DNA of 64,000 bases from contig JAZOPZ010000013.1 in assembly GCA_045655805.1 (NCBI GenBank), positions 310,001 through 374,000 on the forward strand, written 5' to 3'. Shown piece by piece: positions 51,925-61,663 of this stretch. The DNA is from UBA11475 sp045655805 (GTDB taxonomy: Bacteria; Bacillota; Clostridia; Christensenellales; Borkfalkiaceae). Numbering within the stretch: the first letter of the stretch is position 1; the number at the start of each line of letters is the position of its first letter. The translations under genes and the position numbers were made by a program. The notes beneath the pieces are model-generated. The model searched no databases. It had not been told where the DNA came from and was given only the letters and a program-made list of their open reading frames with translations.

Positions 51925-53075
51925 TATAAAAATGCACCGGTTGAGCAAATTAGTATCATTGTAAAAATATAAAAAGTAAAAGCAACTCCAATGACAGTTG
52001 ATATAAGTAGCGATAAGCCTTTAGTTAACGAATTGCATATTACTGATAATTTTTCGTCGGAAACGAGCGATATTATTGCTGAAATGAGTTTGAGTAATAT
52101 CTGTGTAACGATAATAAATAGTAAAGGTGAAAATATCGTTATTAATAATGCAATTATAGCGCCAACGCCGACTGCATTTTTAATTAAATGCACACCTGCT
52201 ATAACTATATTAAAACCACCCGAAACAAACCCTCCAATTATAGGTACACTGTTTGAAATTGCATATTTTGTTGCACGTATTGAAATGCCGTCAATATTAC
52301 CACCGATTATACCTTGAGCGCTTAAATATAAACTAAAAATAGTAAAACTTAAACCCAAAATCCATTTGATAATACTGCTAAAAAAGTTAATAAAACCCTT
52401 AAGTTTTAAGTCTGGGCTAAGTCCAGAAACCAAACTTAATGTCAAAAGTATTTTAATTAAAGGCAAAATAATTTGACAAACTAAAATATTTATTAAATTG
52501 CCAAAAAATACTAGTGCTGGATTAAATATAGCAACTGAAACGCTTTCCCCACAGGCAACCATTAGTGTCAATAAAATTGGTGATATCAACTGCATTATGC
52601 TTGAGGTTTTGGTTATTGCTGTTTGCGCTTTGATAAAACTTTCAGTTACGGCTGAAAAAATTATCGTTATTATTGCTCCGACACAAGCGTAATAACAAAC
52701 CGTTTTAATTTCGTCAAAATTGCCGTTAAATTCAGAAATAAACTGATAAATTAGTGCAATTATTATTACTGTAGTTAGTTTTGGCAATAAATACGCTACT
52801 TTTTCAAAGAATAGTTGCTTAAAATATTGAAAAATATTGTCGAAATTTATTGAAAATTCTCCATTTAGTATATCTTTAATGAAGGACTTAAAGTCTTTGC
52901 CTAAAATTGTTTCGCTTGTTTTTAAATAATTATCTATACTTGAAAAATCTATTTCGTTCAATTCTTTATCAATTATTTCTTTTAAATCATTATCTTCAGC
53001 ATGTGCGATTAAAGGATTGGTATTTGCTGAAAACAATAATATAATTAAAGCAAAAAATATAATAATTTTTTTCAT
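51924..53075 (-). CDS. spoIIIAE: Stage III sporulation protein AE
   Basis: This 383-residue polytopic membrane protein has a signal sequence (about 1-27) and roughly seven to eight hydrophobic segments. SpoIIIAE is the central membrane component of the SpoIIIA-SpoIIQ channel. It overlaps spoIIIAD by 4 nt at its start and spoIIIAF by one base at its end. The length matches the family. Confidence 0.94.
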   Translation of the reverse strand: MKKIIIFFALIILLFSANTNPLIAHAEDNDLKEIIDKELNEIDFSSIDNYLKTSETILGKDFKSFIKDILNGEFSINFDNIFQYFKQLFFEKVAYLLPKLTTVIIIALIYQFISEFNGNFDEIKTVCYYACVGAIITIIFSAVTESFIKAQTAITKTSSIMQLISPILLTLMVACGESVSVAIFNPALVFFGNLINILVCQIILPLIKILLTLSLVSGLSPDLKLKGFINFFSSIIKWILGLSFTIFSLYLSAQGIIGGNIDGISIRATKYAISNSVPIIGGFVSGGFNIVIAGVHLIKNAVGVGAIIALLITIFSPLLFIIVTQILLKLISAIISLVSDEKLSVICNSLTKGLSLLISTVIGVAFTFYIFTMILICSTGAFL

Positions 53076-53449
53076 AATAACCCCGTTAGAAGGTTAATAA
53101 AGGCAGAAATTATAGGTGTAGCAAGCAAAATTATAACGATTTTACCGATTAAAATAATTTTTTTTGACAAACTGTTTAATCCAAAATCTTCAAGAGTAGC
53201 ACTAGCAAACTCGCACAAGTATCCGACGCCGATAACTTTGAAAATAATTTTATAAACTTCTGTATCAACTTTACTTAATGCAGTTATTTGTTTGATAAAA
53301 TTAACCGTTTTAGTTAAATATTCAACAGTTAAAACACTTAATAATACACCTGAACAAATTAAAGCAAGATCTGCTATTTCCTTATTAGAATTTCTTAATA
53401 TTAATACAATAAAACCACAGGCAATTCCTGTTAAAATTATTCGTAGCAT
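53072..53449 (-). CDS. spoIIIAD: Stage III sporulation protein AD
   Basis: This 125-residue membrane protein has about four hydrophobic segments and the typical YLCEFASATLEDFGLNSLSKKI stretch near residues 75-97. It belongs to the SpoIIIAC/AD family of paired small membrane proteins. One-base overlap with spoIIIAC and 4-nt overlap with spoIIIAE show tight coupling. Confidence 0.93.
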   Translation of the reverse strand: MLRIILTGIACGFIVLILRNSNKEIADLALICSGVLLSVLTVEYLTKTVNFIKQITALSKVDTEVYKIIFKVIGVGYLCEFASATLEDFGLNSLSKKIILIGKIVIILLATPIISAFINLLTGLL

Positions 53450-53652
53450 CAGTACAGTAAAAATATATCTTTAATTGACTGAAATAGGTCGTTAACTACG
53501 TTTATTACAAGCGATAATGCAATAACGGTTCCCACTATACTAACAAGCATAGCAATATCGTCCCTATCACTTTTTTTTAGAACTTGAATAACTACGGTAA
53601 GAAGTAATCCAATTGCTCCAATTTTGAAAATAATTCCAATGTCAATACTCAT
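53449..53652 (-). CDS. spoIIIAC: Stage III sporulation protein AC
   Basis: This 67-residue protein has two membrane segments joined by a short loop with KKSDRDDIAML, typical of SpoIIIAC. Homologous to SpoIIIAD. The stop overlaps the spoIIIAD start. It lies 7 nt after spoIIIAB. Confidence 0.93.
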   Translation of the reverse strand: MSIDIGIIFKIGAIGLLLTVVIQVLKKSDRDDIAMLVSIVGTVIALSLVINVVNDLFQSIKDIFLLY

Positions 53653-53659
53653 AATTTAC

Positions 53660-54115
53660 CTAAATAAATAAGATAAAAACTAAAATTCCCAACAAAATTC
53701 CTAATTTAAAGTATAATGAAGAATTTTGTTTTTCTATTTTTTTGCTTTCTTCATAAAATTGTTTGATATAATTTTTTGCTTCTAAAAGGGCATCTTTTTG
53801 TGAAAATCTATCTATTTTCCCCAATGAAGAAAAAAATTTTTCACATACTGATAATTCAACGGTGGATAAAAATCTAGTTTGTTCCGATTTGTTTTGTAAT
53901 TTCATTTCTAAATAATGTAAAAACGATCTGTCTGGCAATTTTTTAATAATACAAGGTAGTTCTTGTTGTGAAAAACTTACCTCACTCTCAAGTAAATTAA
54001 TAAATAGTAGAAAGTCTTCTAAAAATATTCGTTTATCGGTGAATTTTTGTGCTAAAATTTTTCCTGCTAGTGCAAATATTGGTATAAAACCGATAAATAG
54101 TATTGTTTTATTCAT
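53660..54115 (-). CDS. spoIIIAB: Stage III sporulation protein AB
   Basis: This 151-residue protein has an N-terminal membrane helix, a helical middle (SQQELPCIIKKLP, SLGKIDRFSQKDALLEAKNYI) and a C-terminal hydrophobic segment (LYFKLGILLGILVFILFI). This fits SpoIIIAB, which resembles type II secretion protein GspF. It overlaps spoIIIAA by 8 nt. Confidence 0.9.
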   Translation of the reverse strand: MNKTILFIGFIPIFALAGKILAQKFTDKRIFLEDFLLFINLLESEVSFSQQELPCIIKKLPDRSFLHYLEMKLQNKSEQTRFLSTVELSVCEKFFSSLGKIDRFSQKDALLEAKNYIKQFYEESKKIEKQNSSLYFKLGILLGILVFILFI

Positions 54116-54968
54116 TTACTACCTTATAATGTCTGTCATAAATACATTGAATTTCACCTGCATTTACCTCACTTTTTAATAAAATATATCTATCAAAAAC
54201 ATTTTTCTTAAAAAATGGTTTATTTATTACGTCAATCAAAGTTTTTGCGTGTATGCTTGCTATAATTTTTACACCTGCTCCATTTGCTATTTGACACATT
54301 TCAAAGTCGTTTATATCCATTAACTCATCAGTTACTATGATTTCAGGCGACATTACCCTTATCCCTTTTATAAAAGCATATTCTTTATTAGAAAACCTTA
54401 AATAGTCGGCTGAAACGTTATTTTCATATAATTCACCTCTTTCGTCAACGACCAATATGTTATGAGTTTTTGACAATGCTTTAATAACTTGTTTAATTAA
54501 AGTAGTTTTGCCAAAACCTGGTGGTGAAATTATTAAAGAATTAAAGACTTGTCCATTGTTATAAAAATATTCTAGGTGGTTAAATTCTTTTAATGATTGT
54601 AGTGGTATACGAACAAGTATAGAAGTTATGTTTTTTATTGTTAAAACAGTTTTATCGCAAACGCACTCCCCACATATGCCTACCCTTAAACCACTTTTTG
54701 TTATTAGATAACCATTTTTTAATCGTTCATTATGAGCATAAAGTGATTGTCCTGTTATTTTTGAAACTATTTCTTCAATATCGCTTGTTGTTGAAATTAT
54801 TGAATTTTCTTTTGAATAACTTAAACCGTTATCAGTTAAAAAATAATTCTTAAAATCAAATTTTACAACAGTTGGCAAATTCACCCTTAAACGAACTTCA
54901 TTTAGTTTATTTAAGTCAACGGATTTTAGCGCGTTAACAAACCTATCCGTAAACAAATCTTCAAACAT
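54108..54968 (-). CDS. spoIIIAA: Stage III sporulation protein AA (ATPase)
   Basis: This 286-residue secretion-type ATPase has Walker A PPGFGKTTLIK near residue 155, Walker B IIVTDEL near 217 and ASIHAKT near 240. It powers the SpoIIIA channel. It is the first gene of the operon. The start codon has no Shine-Dalgarno sequence; TATAAT lies at -11 to -6, so the mRNA appears leaderless. There is no clear -35 TTGACA, so a sigma-E type promoter may also contribute. All eight spoIIIA genes follow in order. Confidence 0.94.
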   Translation of the reverse strand: MFEDLFTDRFVNALKSVDLNKLNEVRLRVNLPTVVKFDFKNYFLTDNGLSYSKENSIISTTSDIEEIVSKITGQSLYAHNERLKNGYLITKSGLRVGICGECVCDKTVLTIKNITSILVRIPLQSLKEFNHLEYFYNNGQVFNSLIISPPGFGKTTLIKQVIKALSKTHNILVVDERGELYENNVSADYLRFSNKEYAFIKGIRVMSPEIIVTDELMDINDFEMCQIANGAGVKIIASIHAKTLIDVINKPFFKKNVFDRYILLKSEVNAGEIQCIYDRHYKVVNE

Positions 54969-54973
54969 ACTTA

Positions 54974-54979
54974 ATTATA
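54974..54979 (-). promoter_or_regulatory. -10 box six bases before the spoIIIAA start (leaderless)
   Basis: TATAAT on the minus strand, ending at 54974, six bases before the A of the ATG at 54968. No convincing -35 box. Confidence 0.5.
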
Positions 54980-55011
54980 TTCGGACAAGTTGAATTTAGA
55001 ACTTTAAAAAC

Positions 55012-55041
55012 AAAAAAGCACTACTTGCGTAGTGCTTTGAA
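55012..55041 (-). terminator. Terminator after ispH-S1
   Basis: On the minus strand, AAAGCACTAC, GCAA loop, GTAGTGCTTT, then T run (55014-55012 side). Confidence 0.88.
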
Positions 55042-55052
55042 TTTTAATTAAA

Positions 55053-57134
55053 TTATTCGTCGATTTTGCCGATCATTTCAGCAATAGAGATACTGCCTTC
55101 GCTATCGTCAATCCATTCTTTAAGTTCTGGTTCTTCTTCAGGTTCTTCCTTTACTACAACCTTGGTTTCTTTTTTAGGTTCTTCAGGAAGTAAAACCTTA
55201 ATAGACAACGTCATCTTTTCTTTTTCAGAATCAATAGCCATAATCTTCGCTTGAACTTCTTCACCAACGGTTAAAGCAGTAAGTGGATTTTCAAGCCATT
55301 TATTAGAAATTTGAGAAACGTGAACTAAACCGTCAATACCTTTTTCAACTTCTACAAATGCGCCAAAACTTACGATTCTAACAACCTTACCAGTTATTAC
55401 GTCGCCAACGTTGTATTTGTCGTTAACGAGAGCCCATGGCTTTGGTTGAAGTTGTTTATAACCGATAGAAACTCTTTGCTTTTCAGCATCGATTTTAAGA
55501 ATTTGGAATTGATATTCTTTGTTAAGTTCAAGAACTTCAGCAGGGTTTTTGCAGTTGGTCCAACTTAAATCAGAAATACGAGCCAAGCAATCAAAACCAT
55601 TAACTGAAACGAACGCGCCGAATTCAGCAAATCTTACTGGAGTACCGATAACAACGTCGCCTTCTTGAATACTGTTGAAGAATGCTTCAAGTTTTTCAGC
55701 CTTAATAGCGTCTCTTTCAGCCTTTTCTGCTTCAAGGATAACTCTTTGCGAAGCAACGATTTGTTTTCTTCTACCCATTTCAACTTTTTCAGCCTTAAGT
55801 CTTAATGTCTTGCCAACGTATTTGTCAAGATCTTTAACAAAACCAATTCTGATTTGTGAAGATGGAATAAACACGGTATAACTACCAAATTTAGCAATTA
55901 AGCCACCCTTGTTAACTTCGGTAACGGTTGCTTCAAAAATCTTGCCGTCAGCGATTTCTTTAATTTCTGCTTCTTCTTTAAGGATTTTAACCATAGCCTT
56001 TTCAGAAAGAACTACAGGGTTTAATTTGGTAACCATAACTCTAATTTCGCTATCAATTTTATCAGCGTAATCAGCTTTATTGTAAACGACGATCATTTCG
56101 TCTTTGCTTAAAACGATTTCCTTTTTAGTATTAGGTATATATACCATAAGGCCTTCTTCGAGAGCAGAAGAAATTTTAACCGTTAAGATTTGACCAATTC
56201 TGAAAACGGCTGGTTTTCTTTCGAGTTTCTTCATTGCTTCGTCCATGGTGTACTTTTCAACCTTTGGAGCCTTTTCTTCGACTTTAATTTCTTGTTCTGA
56301 TGCGTTAACTTCTGTAACTTCCATTCTTTGGATAACCTCTTGGGCTTGTTCTATCGGCGTTGATGCACCTAAAACAATCCCTACCTTAATATATTTTTTT
56401 ATTTTTTCTAATTCAAACGAAACGGGGTCGCTTACCTTAAAAACGTTATCGTTATATTGTTTGGCAATCGAGTAAAGTTTTTCAGTATTACTACTGTTTG
56501 CCCCACCAATGACTATAATTGCGTCACAAGATTTTGCTAAATCGCGCGTCTCTATTTGTCTTTCTATAGTAGTATAGCAAATTGTTTTGAAAATTTCAAG
56601 TTTTTTATTGGTTAAAGTTTCAATTTTTTTTCGTAATTCGTCAAATTTTTCTTCTAAATAGGTGGTTTGGACCACAATACAAAGTTTTTCATCAGGGATT
56701 TTGGAAATTTCCTCAAAACTTTCGGTAACTAGCGCAGTATTATCACACCAACCATTTATACCTATTACCTCAGGGTGATTAGCCTTGCCTATGACTATAA
56801 TTTTATATCCTAATGCATGATATTTTTCAACGATTTTATGAATTTCTTTAACAAACGGACAAGTACAATCAATAATATTCACACCTAATTCGGTTGCTAG
56901 TTCAAACGTACGCTTACCTTCACCGTGCGCTCTAATTATAACTGGGCGATTGTTTGCTTCAGATAAATAATTTATTGTTGACACGCCGTTTTTAGATAAG
57001 TCTTCAAGGACTTTATCATTATGAATTAATTCACCCAAAACGCATGCGTTTTTAGAAGTATTATTAAGGGCTGTATCAACTGCTCGTTTTACACCGAAAC
57101 AAAAACCACTTTTTGAACCAATAACTACTTGCAT
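55053..57134 (-). CDS. ispH: IspH-ribosomal protein S1 fusion (HMBPP reductase/S1 domains)
   Basis: This 693-residue protein joins two functions. Residues 1-280 are 4-hydroxy-3-methylbut-2-enyl diphosphate reductase, the last MEP-pathway enzyme, with cluster cysteines in SGFCFGVKRAVD, IDCTCPFVKEIH and SCDAIIVIGG and the SSNT motif. A linker (about 285-310) leads to about four S1 RNA-binding repeats (roughly 310-370 degenerate, 395-465, 490-560 and 575-645, the last two with GAFV motifs). The fusion is known in Clostridia. It probably replaces separate rpsA. It overlaps plsC by 10 nt and ends at a strong terminator. Confidence 0.96.
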   Translation of the reverse strand: MQVVIGSKSGFCFGVKRAVDTALNNTSKNACVLGELIHNDKVLEDLSKNGVSTINYLSEANNRPVIIRAHGEGKRTFELATELGVNIIDCTCPFVKEIHKIVEKYHALGYKIIVIGKANHPEVIGINGWCDNTALVTESFEEISKIPDEKLCIVVQTTYLEEKFDELRKKIETLTNKKLEIFKTICYTTIERQIETRDLAKSCDAIIVIGGANSSNTEKLYSIAKQYNDNVFKVSDPVSFELEKIKKYIKVGIVLGASTPIEQAQEVIQRMEVTEVNASEQEIKVEEKAPKVEKYTMDEAMKKLERKPAVFRIGQILTVKISSALEEGLMVYIPNTKKEIVLSKDEMIVVYNKADYADKIDSEIRVMVTKLNPVVLSEKAMVKILKEEAEIKEIADGKIFEATVTEVNKGGLIAKFGSYTVFIPSSQIRIGFVKDLDKYVGKTLRLKAEKVEMGRRKQIVASQRVILEAEKAERDAIKAEKLEAFFNSIQEGDVVIGTPVRFAEFGAFVSVNGFDCLARISDLSWTNCKNPAEVLELNKEYQFQILKIDAEKQRVSIGYKQLQPKPWALVNDKYNVGDVITGKVVRIVSFGAFVEVEKGIDGLVHVSQISNKWLENPLTALTVGEEVQAKIMAIDSEKEKMTLSIKVLLPEEPKKETKVVVKEEPEEEPELKEWIDDSEGSISIAEMIGKIDE

Positions 57135-57748
57135 TGTTTTTTTATTAATTTTTTATCGTAGTTTACGAGAAGTTTTTGTGTTTCAATCATATGGTTTTTA
57201 ATAGCGTTATTCATTTGAGAAGTTACTTCATCATTGATTTTAACGCCGTAAAAATCTGATAGTTCAAACGGTTCGCCAATAACTACGTGTGTGCGACAAA
57301 AAAGTTTTGCTTTTCTTCCGATAATAATAGGTACGATTTTTGCTTTTGCTTTAACGGCGAATATTTCAGCACCGTCTTTTAATTCTTGAATTTCAGTCGT
57401 GCCCGTACGATTTCTAGTTCCTTCAGGAAAAACAACAAGTTTATTGCCCGATTTAAGAGTCTTAATACAACGCATAAGACTTTCTAGCGATGGATTTTCT
57501 CTATCAATAGGAATAGCGCCAGCTCTTTGCATAATTTTCATAGCACCGGTAGACGCTTCCTTTTTTGCAAGGAAGTAAATATTCTTTTTGGCATAAACTG
57601 AAAGTATAAAGACTGGATCCAATAGTGACTGATGATTTGCAACGATTAAAGCGCCTTCGTTATACGGAAAATTCTCTTTACCATGAACTTTAACTCTAAA
57701 TAGAAAGTGAACAATCCTTTCAACTATTTTTCTTAAAAATATAATCAT
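57125..57748 (-). CDS. plsC: 1-acyl-sn-glycerol-3-phosphate acyltransferase
   Basis: This 207-residue membrane-associated enzyme makes phosphatidic acid. It shows the catalytic NHQSLLD motif (HX4D, near 37), the FPEGTRNR motif (near 108) and an N-terminal amphipathic or membrane helix. It overlaps ispH-S1 by 10 nt and follows cmk after one base, the common cmk-plsC-ispH cluster. Confidence 0.94.
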   Translation of the reverse strand: MIIFLRKIVERIVHFLFRVKVHGKENFPYNEGALIVANHQSLLDPVFILSVYAKKNIYFLAKKEASTGAMKIMQRAGAIPIDRENPSLESLMRCIKTLKSGNKLVVFPEGTRNRTGTTEIQELKDGAEIFAVKAKAKIVPIIIGRKAKLFCRTHVVIGEPFELSDFYGVKINDEVTSQMNNAIKNHMIETQKLLVNYDKKLIKKQCK

Positions 57749-57749
57749 T

Positions 57750-58409
57750 TTACTTTATTTTCTCCGTTACGGCTGAAATAACTTCCTCAACAGTCAGATC
57801 GGAAGTATCTAAATAAATAGCATCTTTTGCCTGAACCAACGGCGCAAAATCTCTATGCATATCGTTATAATCGCGTTGTTCAATATCTTTTAATATTTCG
57901 TCAAAATTAACCTCAAAGCCTTTTTCTGCAAGTTCTTTATAACGTCTAGTTGCCCTAACTTTTGAAGACGCAGTGATGTAAAACTTATAGTCAGCGTTTG
58001 GTAATACGCAAGAACCTATGTCTCTACCATCCAATACGCACGACATATCACCCGCAATTTTTCTTTGCATTTCAACCATTTTTAATCTAACTGATTTTAA
58101 TCTAGAAATATTTGACGCAGCCATAGACATATGGGGTTCTCTTATTTTAAGAGAAACGTCTTCACCATCTAAATAGGTGTGTTGAGCACCGTCTATATAC
58201 TTAATTTCAAGATTAATACCGTCCAAAAAAGTTTTAACGCCGTCCTCATCTAAAGTATCAATGCCTAAATTTAACGCTTTTAGCGCCGTTGCTCTATACA
58301 TAGCGCCAGTATCCAAATACAAAATATTTAATTTTTTAGACAATTCCTTTGCTATAGTGCTCTTACCACTGCCGGATGGACCGTCGAGTGCAATTACAGT
58401 TTTTTTCAT
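57750..58409 (-). CDS. cmk: Cytidylate kinase
   Basis: This 219-residue enzyme phosphorylates CMP and dCMP. It has the P-loop GPSGSGKST (near 9), LYLDTGAMYRA and DGRDIGSCVLP (near 125). AAGGAG precedes the ATG. It is in the surE-yhiN-cmk-plsC-ispH operon. Confidence 0.96.
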   Translation of the reverse strand: MKKTVIALDGPSGSGKSTIAKELSKKLNILYLDTGAMYRATALKALNLGIDTLDEDGVKTFLDGINLEIKYIDGAQHTYLDGEDVSLKIREPHMSMAASNISRLKSVRLKMVEMQRKIAGDMSCVLDGRDIGSCVLPNADYKFYITASSKVRATRRYKELAEKGFEVNFDEILKDIEQRDYNDMHRDFAPLVQAKDAIYLDTSDLTVEEVISAVTEKIK

Positions 58410-58417
58410 AATTCTCC

Positions 58418-59638
58418 TTATGCGTTTTTGCCTGCTAAATAGCCGGTTGATAACGCTATTTGTATATTATAGCCACCGGTGAAAGCGTCAACATCAATAA
58501 CTTCACCGACAAAATATAAGCCTTTTACGTATTTACTTTCCATCGTTTTAGGTGAAATATCTTTAACCGAAACACCACCTGAAGTAATTATTGCCTCGTC
58601 AATACTTCTAAATGATTTTGGTTTGATTTTAAAAGCCTTTAAAGTTTTAACCAAATTTTTTCTTTCTTGAACAGTAATATCAGCAACTCTTTTTTGTTTA
58701 TTTATACCAATTTGACTAAAAACAGCATTACCAACTACGCTCGGTATAAGTTTTGAAAGAACTAAAAATATAGGTAAATTTTTAGCCTCTGCAAAATCAC
58801 GCAATATGCGATTTTCAAGTTTTTCGTCTGTAAGTCCCGGTTTGAAATCGATAAAAATATCAATATCATTTAAATTTCGTTTATTTATGATAGAAGAACA
58901 AGTCAAAGATAACGGTCCACTAATGCCATATTCTGTTAAGGTAACTTCACCCAGTTCTTGATATAAACACTTTTGACCAGCAAACGCTGACAGTGTAACG
59001 TTTTTAAGCGTCAACTCTTTATTACCACTTAATATAGGAGTTTTTGTTTTAATACCAATTAAAGCAGGTTTTTGAGAAATTATATTATGCCCTGTTTTTG
59101 ACGCGAATTTATAGCCGTCGCCTGTCGATCCTGTTTTTGGATAAGAAATACCACCAGTGGCGACGATAACTGCATCGCAAGCCATTGTACCACTTGAATG
59201 CTTTATTGCTGTAACTTTTCCATTTTCCGTTATGATATCCGTTACGGTGGTATTTAATCTAACGTCAACACTATTTTTAATAAGTAAGTTTTGTAAACAT
59301 TTAATAACATCACTTGACTTATCGCTTTGTGGAAAAACTCGATTACCACGTTCTGTTTTTAGTTTTAAGCCTGCATTTTCGAAAAATTCGATAGTGTTGG
59401 ACGGCGAAAATTCATTTAACGCAGAATATAAAAATTTTGAATTTGTTACAGTGTTATTAATAACGTTTTCAACTGATGAATTATTAGTTAAATTACATCT
59501 ACCTTTGCCAGTTATAAAAAGTTTTTTGCCTAATTTTTCGTTCTTTTCAAACAAAATTACTTTATTGTTTTGTTGTGCAGAAATTATTGCAGACATCATT
59601 CCTGCAGGCCCACCACCTATTACTACTATTTTTTTCAT
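58418..59638 (-). CDS. YhiN/HI0933-family flavoprotein
   Basis: This 406-residue FAD protein shows VIGGGPAGMMSAIIS at the N-terminus, GKGRCNLTNNS near 45, GGISYPKTGSTGDGY near 160 and GGYNIQIALSTGYLAG at the C-terminus, all family marks. Related proteins are described as NAD(P)/FAD-dependent oxidoreductases or aminoacetone-oxidase-like, but the in vivo substrate is unknown. It starts 2 nt after surE. A Shine-Dalgarno sequence is not evident, so coupling to surE is likely. Confidence 0.92.
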   Translation of the reverse strand: MKKIVVIGGGPAGMMSAIISAQQNNKVILFEKNEKLGKKLFITGKGRCNLTNNSSVENVINNTVTNSKFLYSALNEFSPSNTIEFFENAGLKLKTERGNRVFPQSDKSSDVIKCLQNLLIKNSVDVRLNTTVTDIITENGKVTAIKHSSGTMACDAVIVATGGISYPKTGSTGDGYKFASKTGHNIISQKPALIGIKTKTPILSGNKELTLKNVTLSAFAGQKCLYQELGEVTLTEYGISGPLSLTCSSIINKRNLNDIDIFIDFKPGLTDEKLENRILRDFAEAKNLPIFLVLSKLIPSVVGNAVFSQIGINKQKRVADITVQERKNLVKTLKAFKIKPKSFRSIDEAIITSGGVSVKDISPKTMESKYVKGLYFVGEVIDVDAFTGGYNIQIALSTGYLAGKNA

Positions 59639-59639
59639 A

Positions 59640-60356
59640 CTATAAATTGTGTAAAATATTGTAATCTGTCTTCTCTAAAGAAATAGGAGAAATTGCTATG
59701 TATCCTTGTTTTAAGTAATAAACGTCAGTATCTGTTTCATTTTCTGGGTTGTATAAAAAATCCCCTGCTAAAAAATAATTACCCTCATTATCCCTTTCAT
59801 AATGGTCTGTATAAATCGCTTTACCAATGCGCGCAAATTTAATTCCCTTAATTTTCTCTGGTGAAAGGTTGGGGAAATTTACATTCCAAGCACTTTTTGG
59901 CATTTGTGAGAGTAAATTGATAATTTCTAAAGACTTTTCCACAAAAAACTCTAAATACTCCGTGTTGGTGGGCACGGAAAGTGCTATTGAGTTGTAGCCA
60001 CATACGAGCCCCTCAATAGAGGCTCCCGTCGTACCAGAATACAAAATTGCATTGCCTACGTTGAAACCGTTATTAATGCCTGAAATTACTAAATCTACTT
60101 TATAATCTGACAATTCGTGATGCCAAAAGTTAACACAATCGGCAGGCGTCCCTGAAAGAGAATATACTTTAACCCCATTAAAACTAGGCAATCTTGTTAA
60201 CTTTAATTTGCCTCCTATGGTTAAAGAAGTTGAACTGCCAGAGCGGTTATGTGACGGAGCTACAATAACTACGTCATTAAATTGTGAAAGTTTTTCGGCT
60301 AAAAGTCGCAAGCCTTTTGCATTAACGCCGTCGTCATTTGTAATTAAAATTTTCAT
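59640..60356 (-). CDS. surE: 5'-nucleotidase/3'-nucleotidase SurE
   Basis: This 238-residue metal-dependent nucleotidase hydrolyses nucleoside monophosphates. It shows TNDDGVNAKG with the metal-binding Asp pair (near 8), the APSHNRSGSSTS loop (near 35) and SGINNGFNVG (near 90). It is the first gene of the operon and has a strong promoter at 60387-60415. Confidence 0.95.
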   Translation of the reverse strand: MKILITNDDGVNAKGLRLLAEKLSQFNDVVIVAPSHNRSGSSTSLTIGGKLKLTRLPSFNGVKVYSLSGTPADCVNFWHHELSDYKVDLVISGINNGFNVGNAILYSGTTGASIEGLVCGYNSIALSVPTNTEYLEFFVEKSLEIINLLSQMPKSAWNVNFPNLSPEKIKGIKFARIGKAIYTDHYERDNEGNYFLAGDFLYNPENETDTDVYYLKQGYIAISPISLEKTDYNILHNL

Positions 60357-60386
60357 TTTGCACCGACTTATATATTAACAATATAT

Positions 60387-60415
60387 ATAATACAATAAAT
60401 ATATAAAACTGTCAA
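60387..60415 (-). promoter_or_regulatory. Near-consensus promoter of surE operon
   Basis: Read on the minus strand, TTGACA (60415-60410), a 17-bp spacer and TATTAT (60392-60387). It drives surE, the YhiN-type gene, cmk, plsC and ispH-S1. Confidence 0.82.
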
Positions 60416-60431
60416 GTGGCGTTTTAAAAAT

Positions 60432-60455
60432 AAAAGCAAGGTTTATCCTTGCCTT
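60432..60455 (-). terminator. Terminator after dinB
   Basis: On the minus strand, GGCAAGG, ATAAA loop, CCTTGCTTTTA with further T residues; it ends the dedA-dinB unit. Confidence 0.75.
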
Positions 60456-61663
60456 TATTCGCTTATTCCTTTATCGTGAAATTTTTGGTTTATAAGTTTC
60501 CTGTCATATAGCGAAACACCACTAGAAACCACCGTTTTACCGTTTTTATCCGTTAGTTTTTTAATCGCTTTTTCCAGTTTGAAAACTTTATTTTCATTTT
60601 CTGTTGAAAACTTCTTGTCTTTTTCAGTAAAACTTGACAATGCTAATCCTACTAATCGAACTGGATTTTGCCAATTGTAATGTTCTTTGAATAAATTAAA
60701 GGCAACCAAATGCACGTCTTTTACGATTAACGATGGTTCTATAGTTGTTTGTCGAGTAATTGAGTTGAATTCGGTGTCTTTTATTGTGATTGAAAGAATC
60801 GTAGGTAACCCAATATTAAGGTCAATTATTCTATTTACAACTGTTTCTGCTAATACGTGTAAAATGACATCGACGTCGTTGTTAGAAGTTAAATCTCTAT
60901 ATGCTGTTACTGAATTACTTACCGATTTTGCTGGTTCTTCAAGGTCAGTTGGTATTACTGGTGAATTATCAGTACCATTTGCAAACCGCAATAATTGCTC
61001 TGACCATTTTCCGATTGCTGAACTTAAAGTAAGTGGATTTGTTTTTGCTAAATCTCCTATTGTGAAAATATTTAAATCATTAAGTATTTTAGCGATTTTT
61101 TTGCCAATAAACAAAAGATCGGACACATCAGTATTCCACACCACGTTTTTATAATTAGATTCATCAATAAGTGTAATACCATCGGGCTTTTTGACGTCTG
61201 AAGCAAGTTTTGCAAAAGCCTTGTTATAACTAATGCCGACCGAAATCGTTAAACCTAATTGTTTTTTAACGGTTTCTTTTATATCGTAAGCAATATCAAA
61301 AGCCGAATTAAATTTTGTATTATTCGTAACGTCAAGCCACGCCTCGTCAATACCAAAAGATTCGATTAAATCAGTGTAATTTTCGTATATTTTGCGTACT
61401 TTTTTTGAATAACGCAAATACTTTGACATATCGCACTCTACAGCAACTAGTTCTTTAGATAGAGCCTTTGCATTATTTAAAGTCATACCCGTTGTAATGC
61501 CGAGGTTTTTTGCTTTTTGATTTTTTGCCAAAACAATTCCATGCCTATCTTGAACGCTACCACAAACAACTAGAACCTTGTCTTTATACAAGGGTTCTTC
61601 GAGGCATTCTACTGAAGCATAAAAATTATTCAAATCACAGTGTAAAATAACTCTATTTGTCAT
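60455..61663 (-). CDS. dinB: DNA polymerase IV (Y family)
   Basis: This 402-residue translesion polymerase has HCDLNNFYASVEC (metal-binding Asp; near 8), SFGIDEAWLDVT (catalytic Asp-Glu; near 107) and a little-finger domain at the end. No beta-clamp-binding peptide is obvious at the C-terminus. I chose the ATG at 61663 because AAAGGA precedes it; the longer frame from 61702 would overlap the upstream gene more. It overlaps the DedA-type gene by 11 nt. Confidence 0.93.
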   Translation of the reverse strand: MTNRVILHCDLNNFYASVECLEEPLYKDKVLVVCGSVQDRHGIVLAKNQKAKNLGITTGMTLNNAKALSKELVAVECDMSKYLRYSKKVRKIYENYTDLIESFGIDEAWLDVTNNTKFNSAFDIAYDIKETVKKQLGLTISVGISYNKAFAKLASDVKKPDGITLIDESNYKNVVWNTDVSDLLFIGKKIAKILNDLNIFTIGDLAKTNPLTLSSAIGKWSEQLLRFANGTDNSPVIPTDLEEPAKSVSNSVTAYRDLTSNNDVDVILHVLAETVVNRIIDLNIGLPTILSITIKDTEFNSITRQTTIEPSLIVKDVHLVAFNLFKEHYNWQNPVRLVGLALSSFTEKDKKFSTENENKVFKLEKAIKKLTDKNGKTVVSSGVSLYDRKLINQKFHDKGISE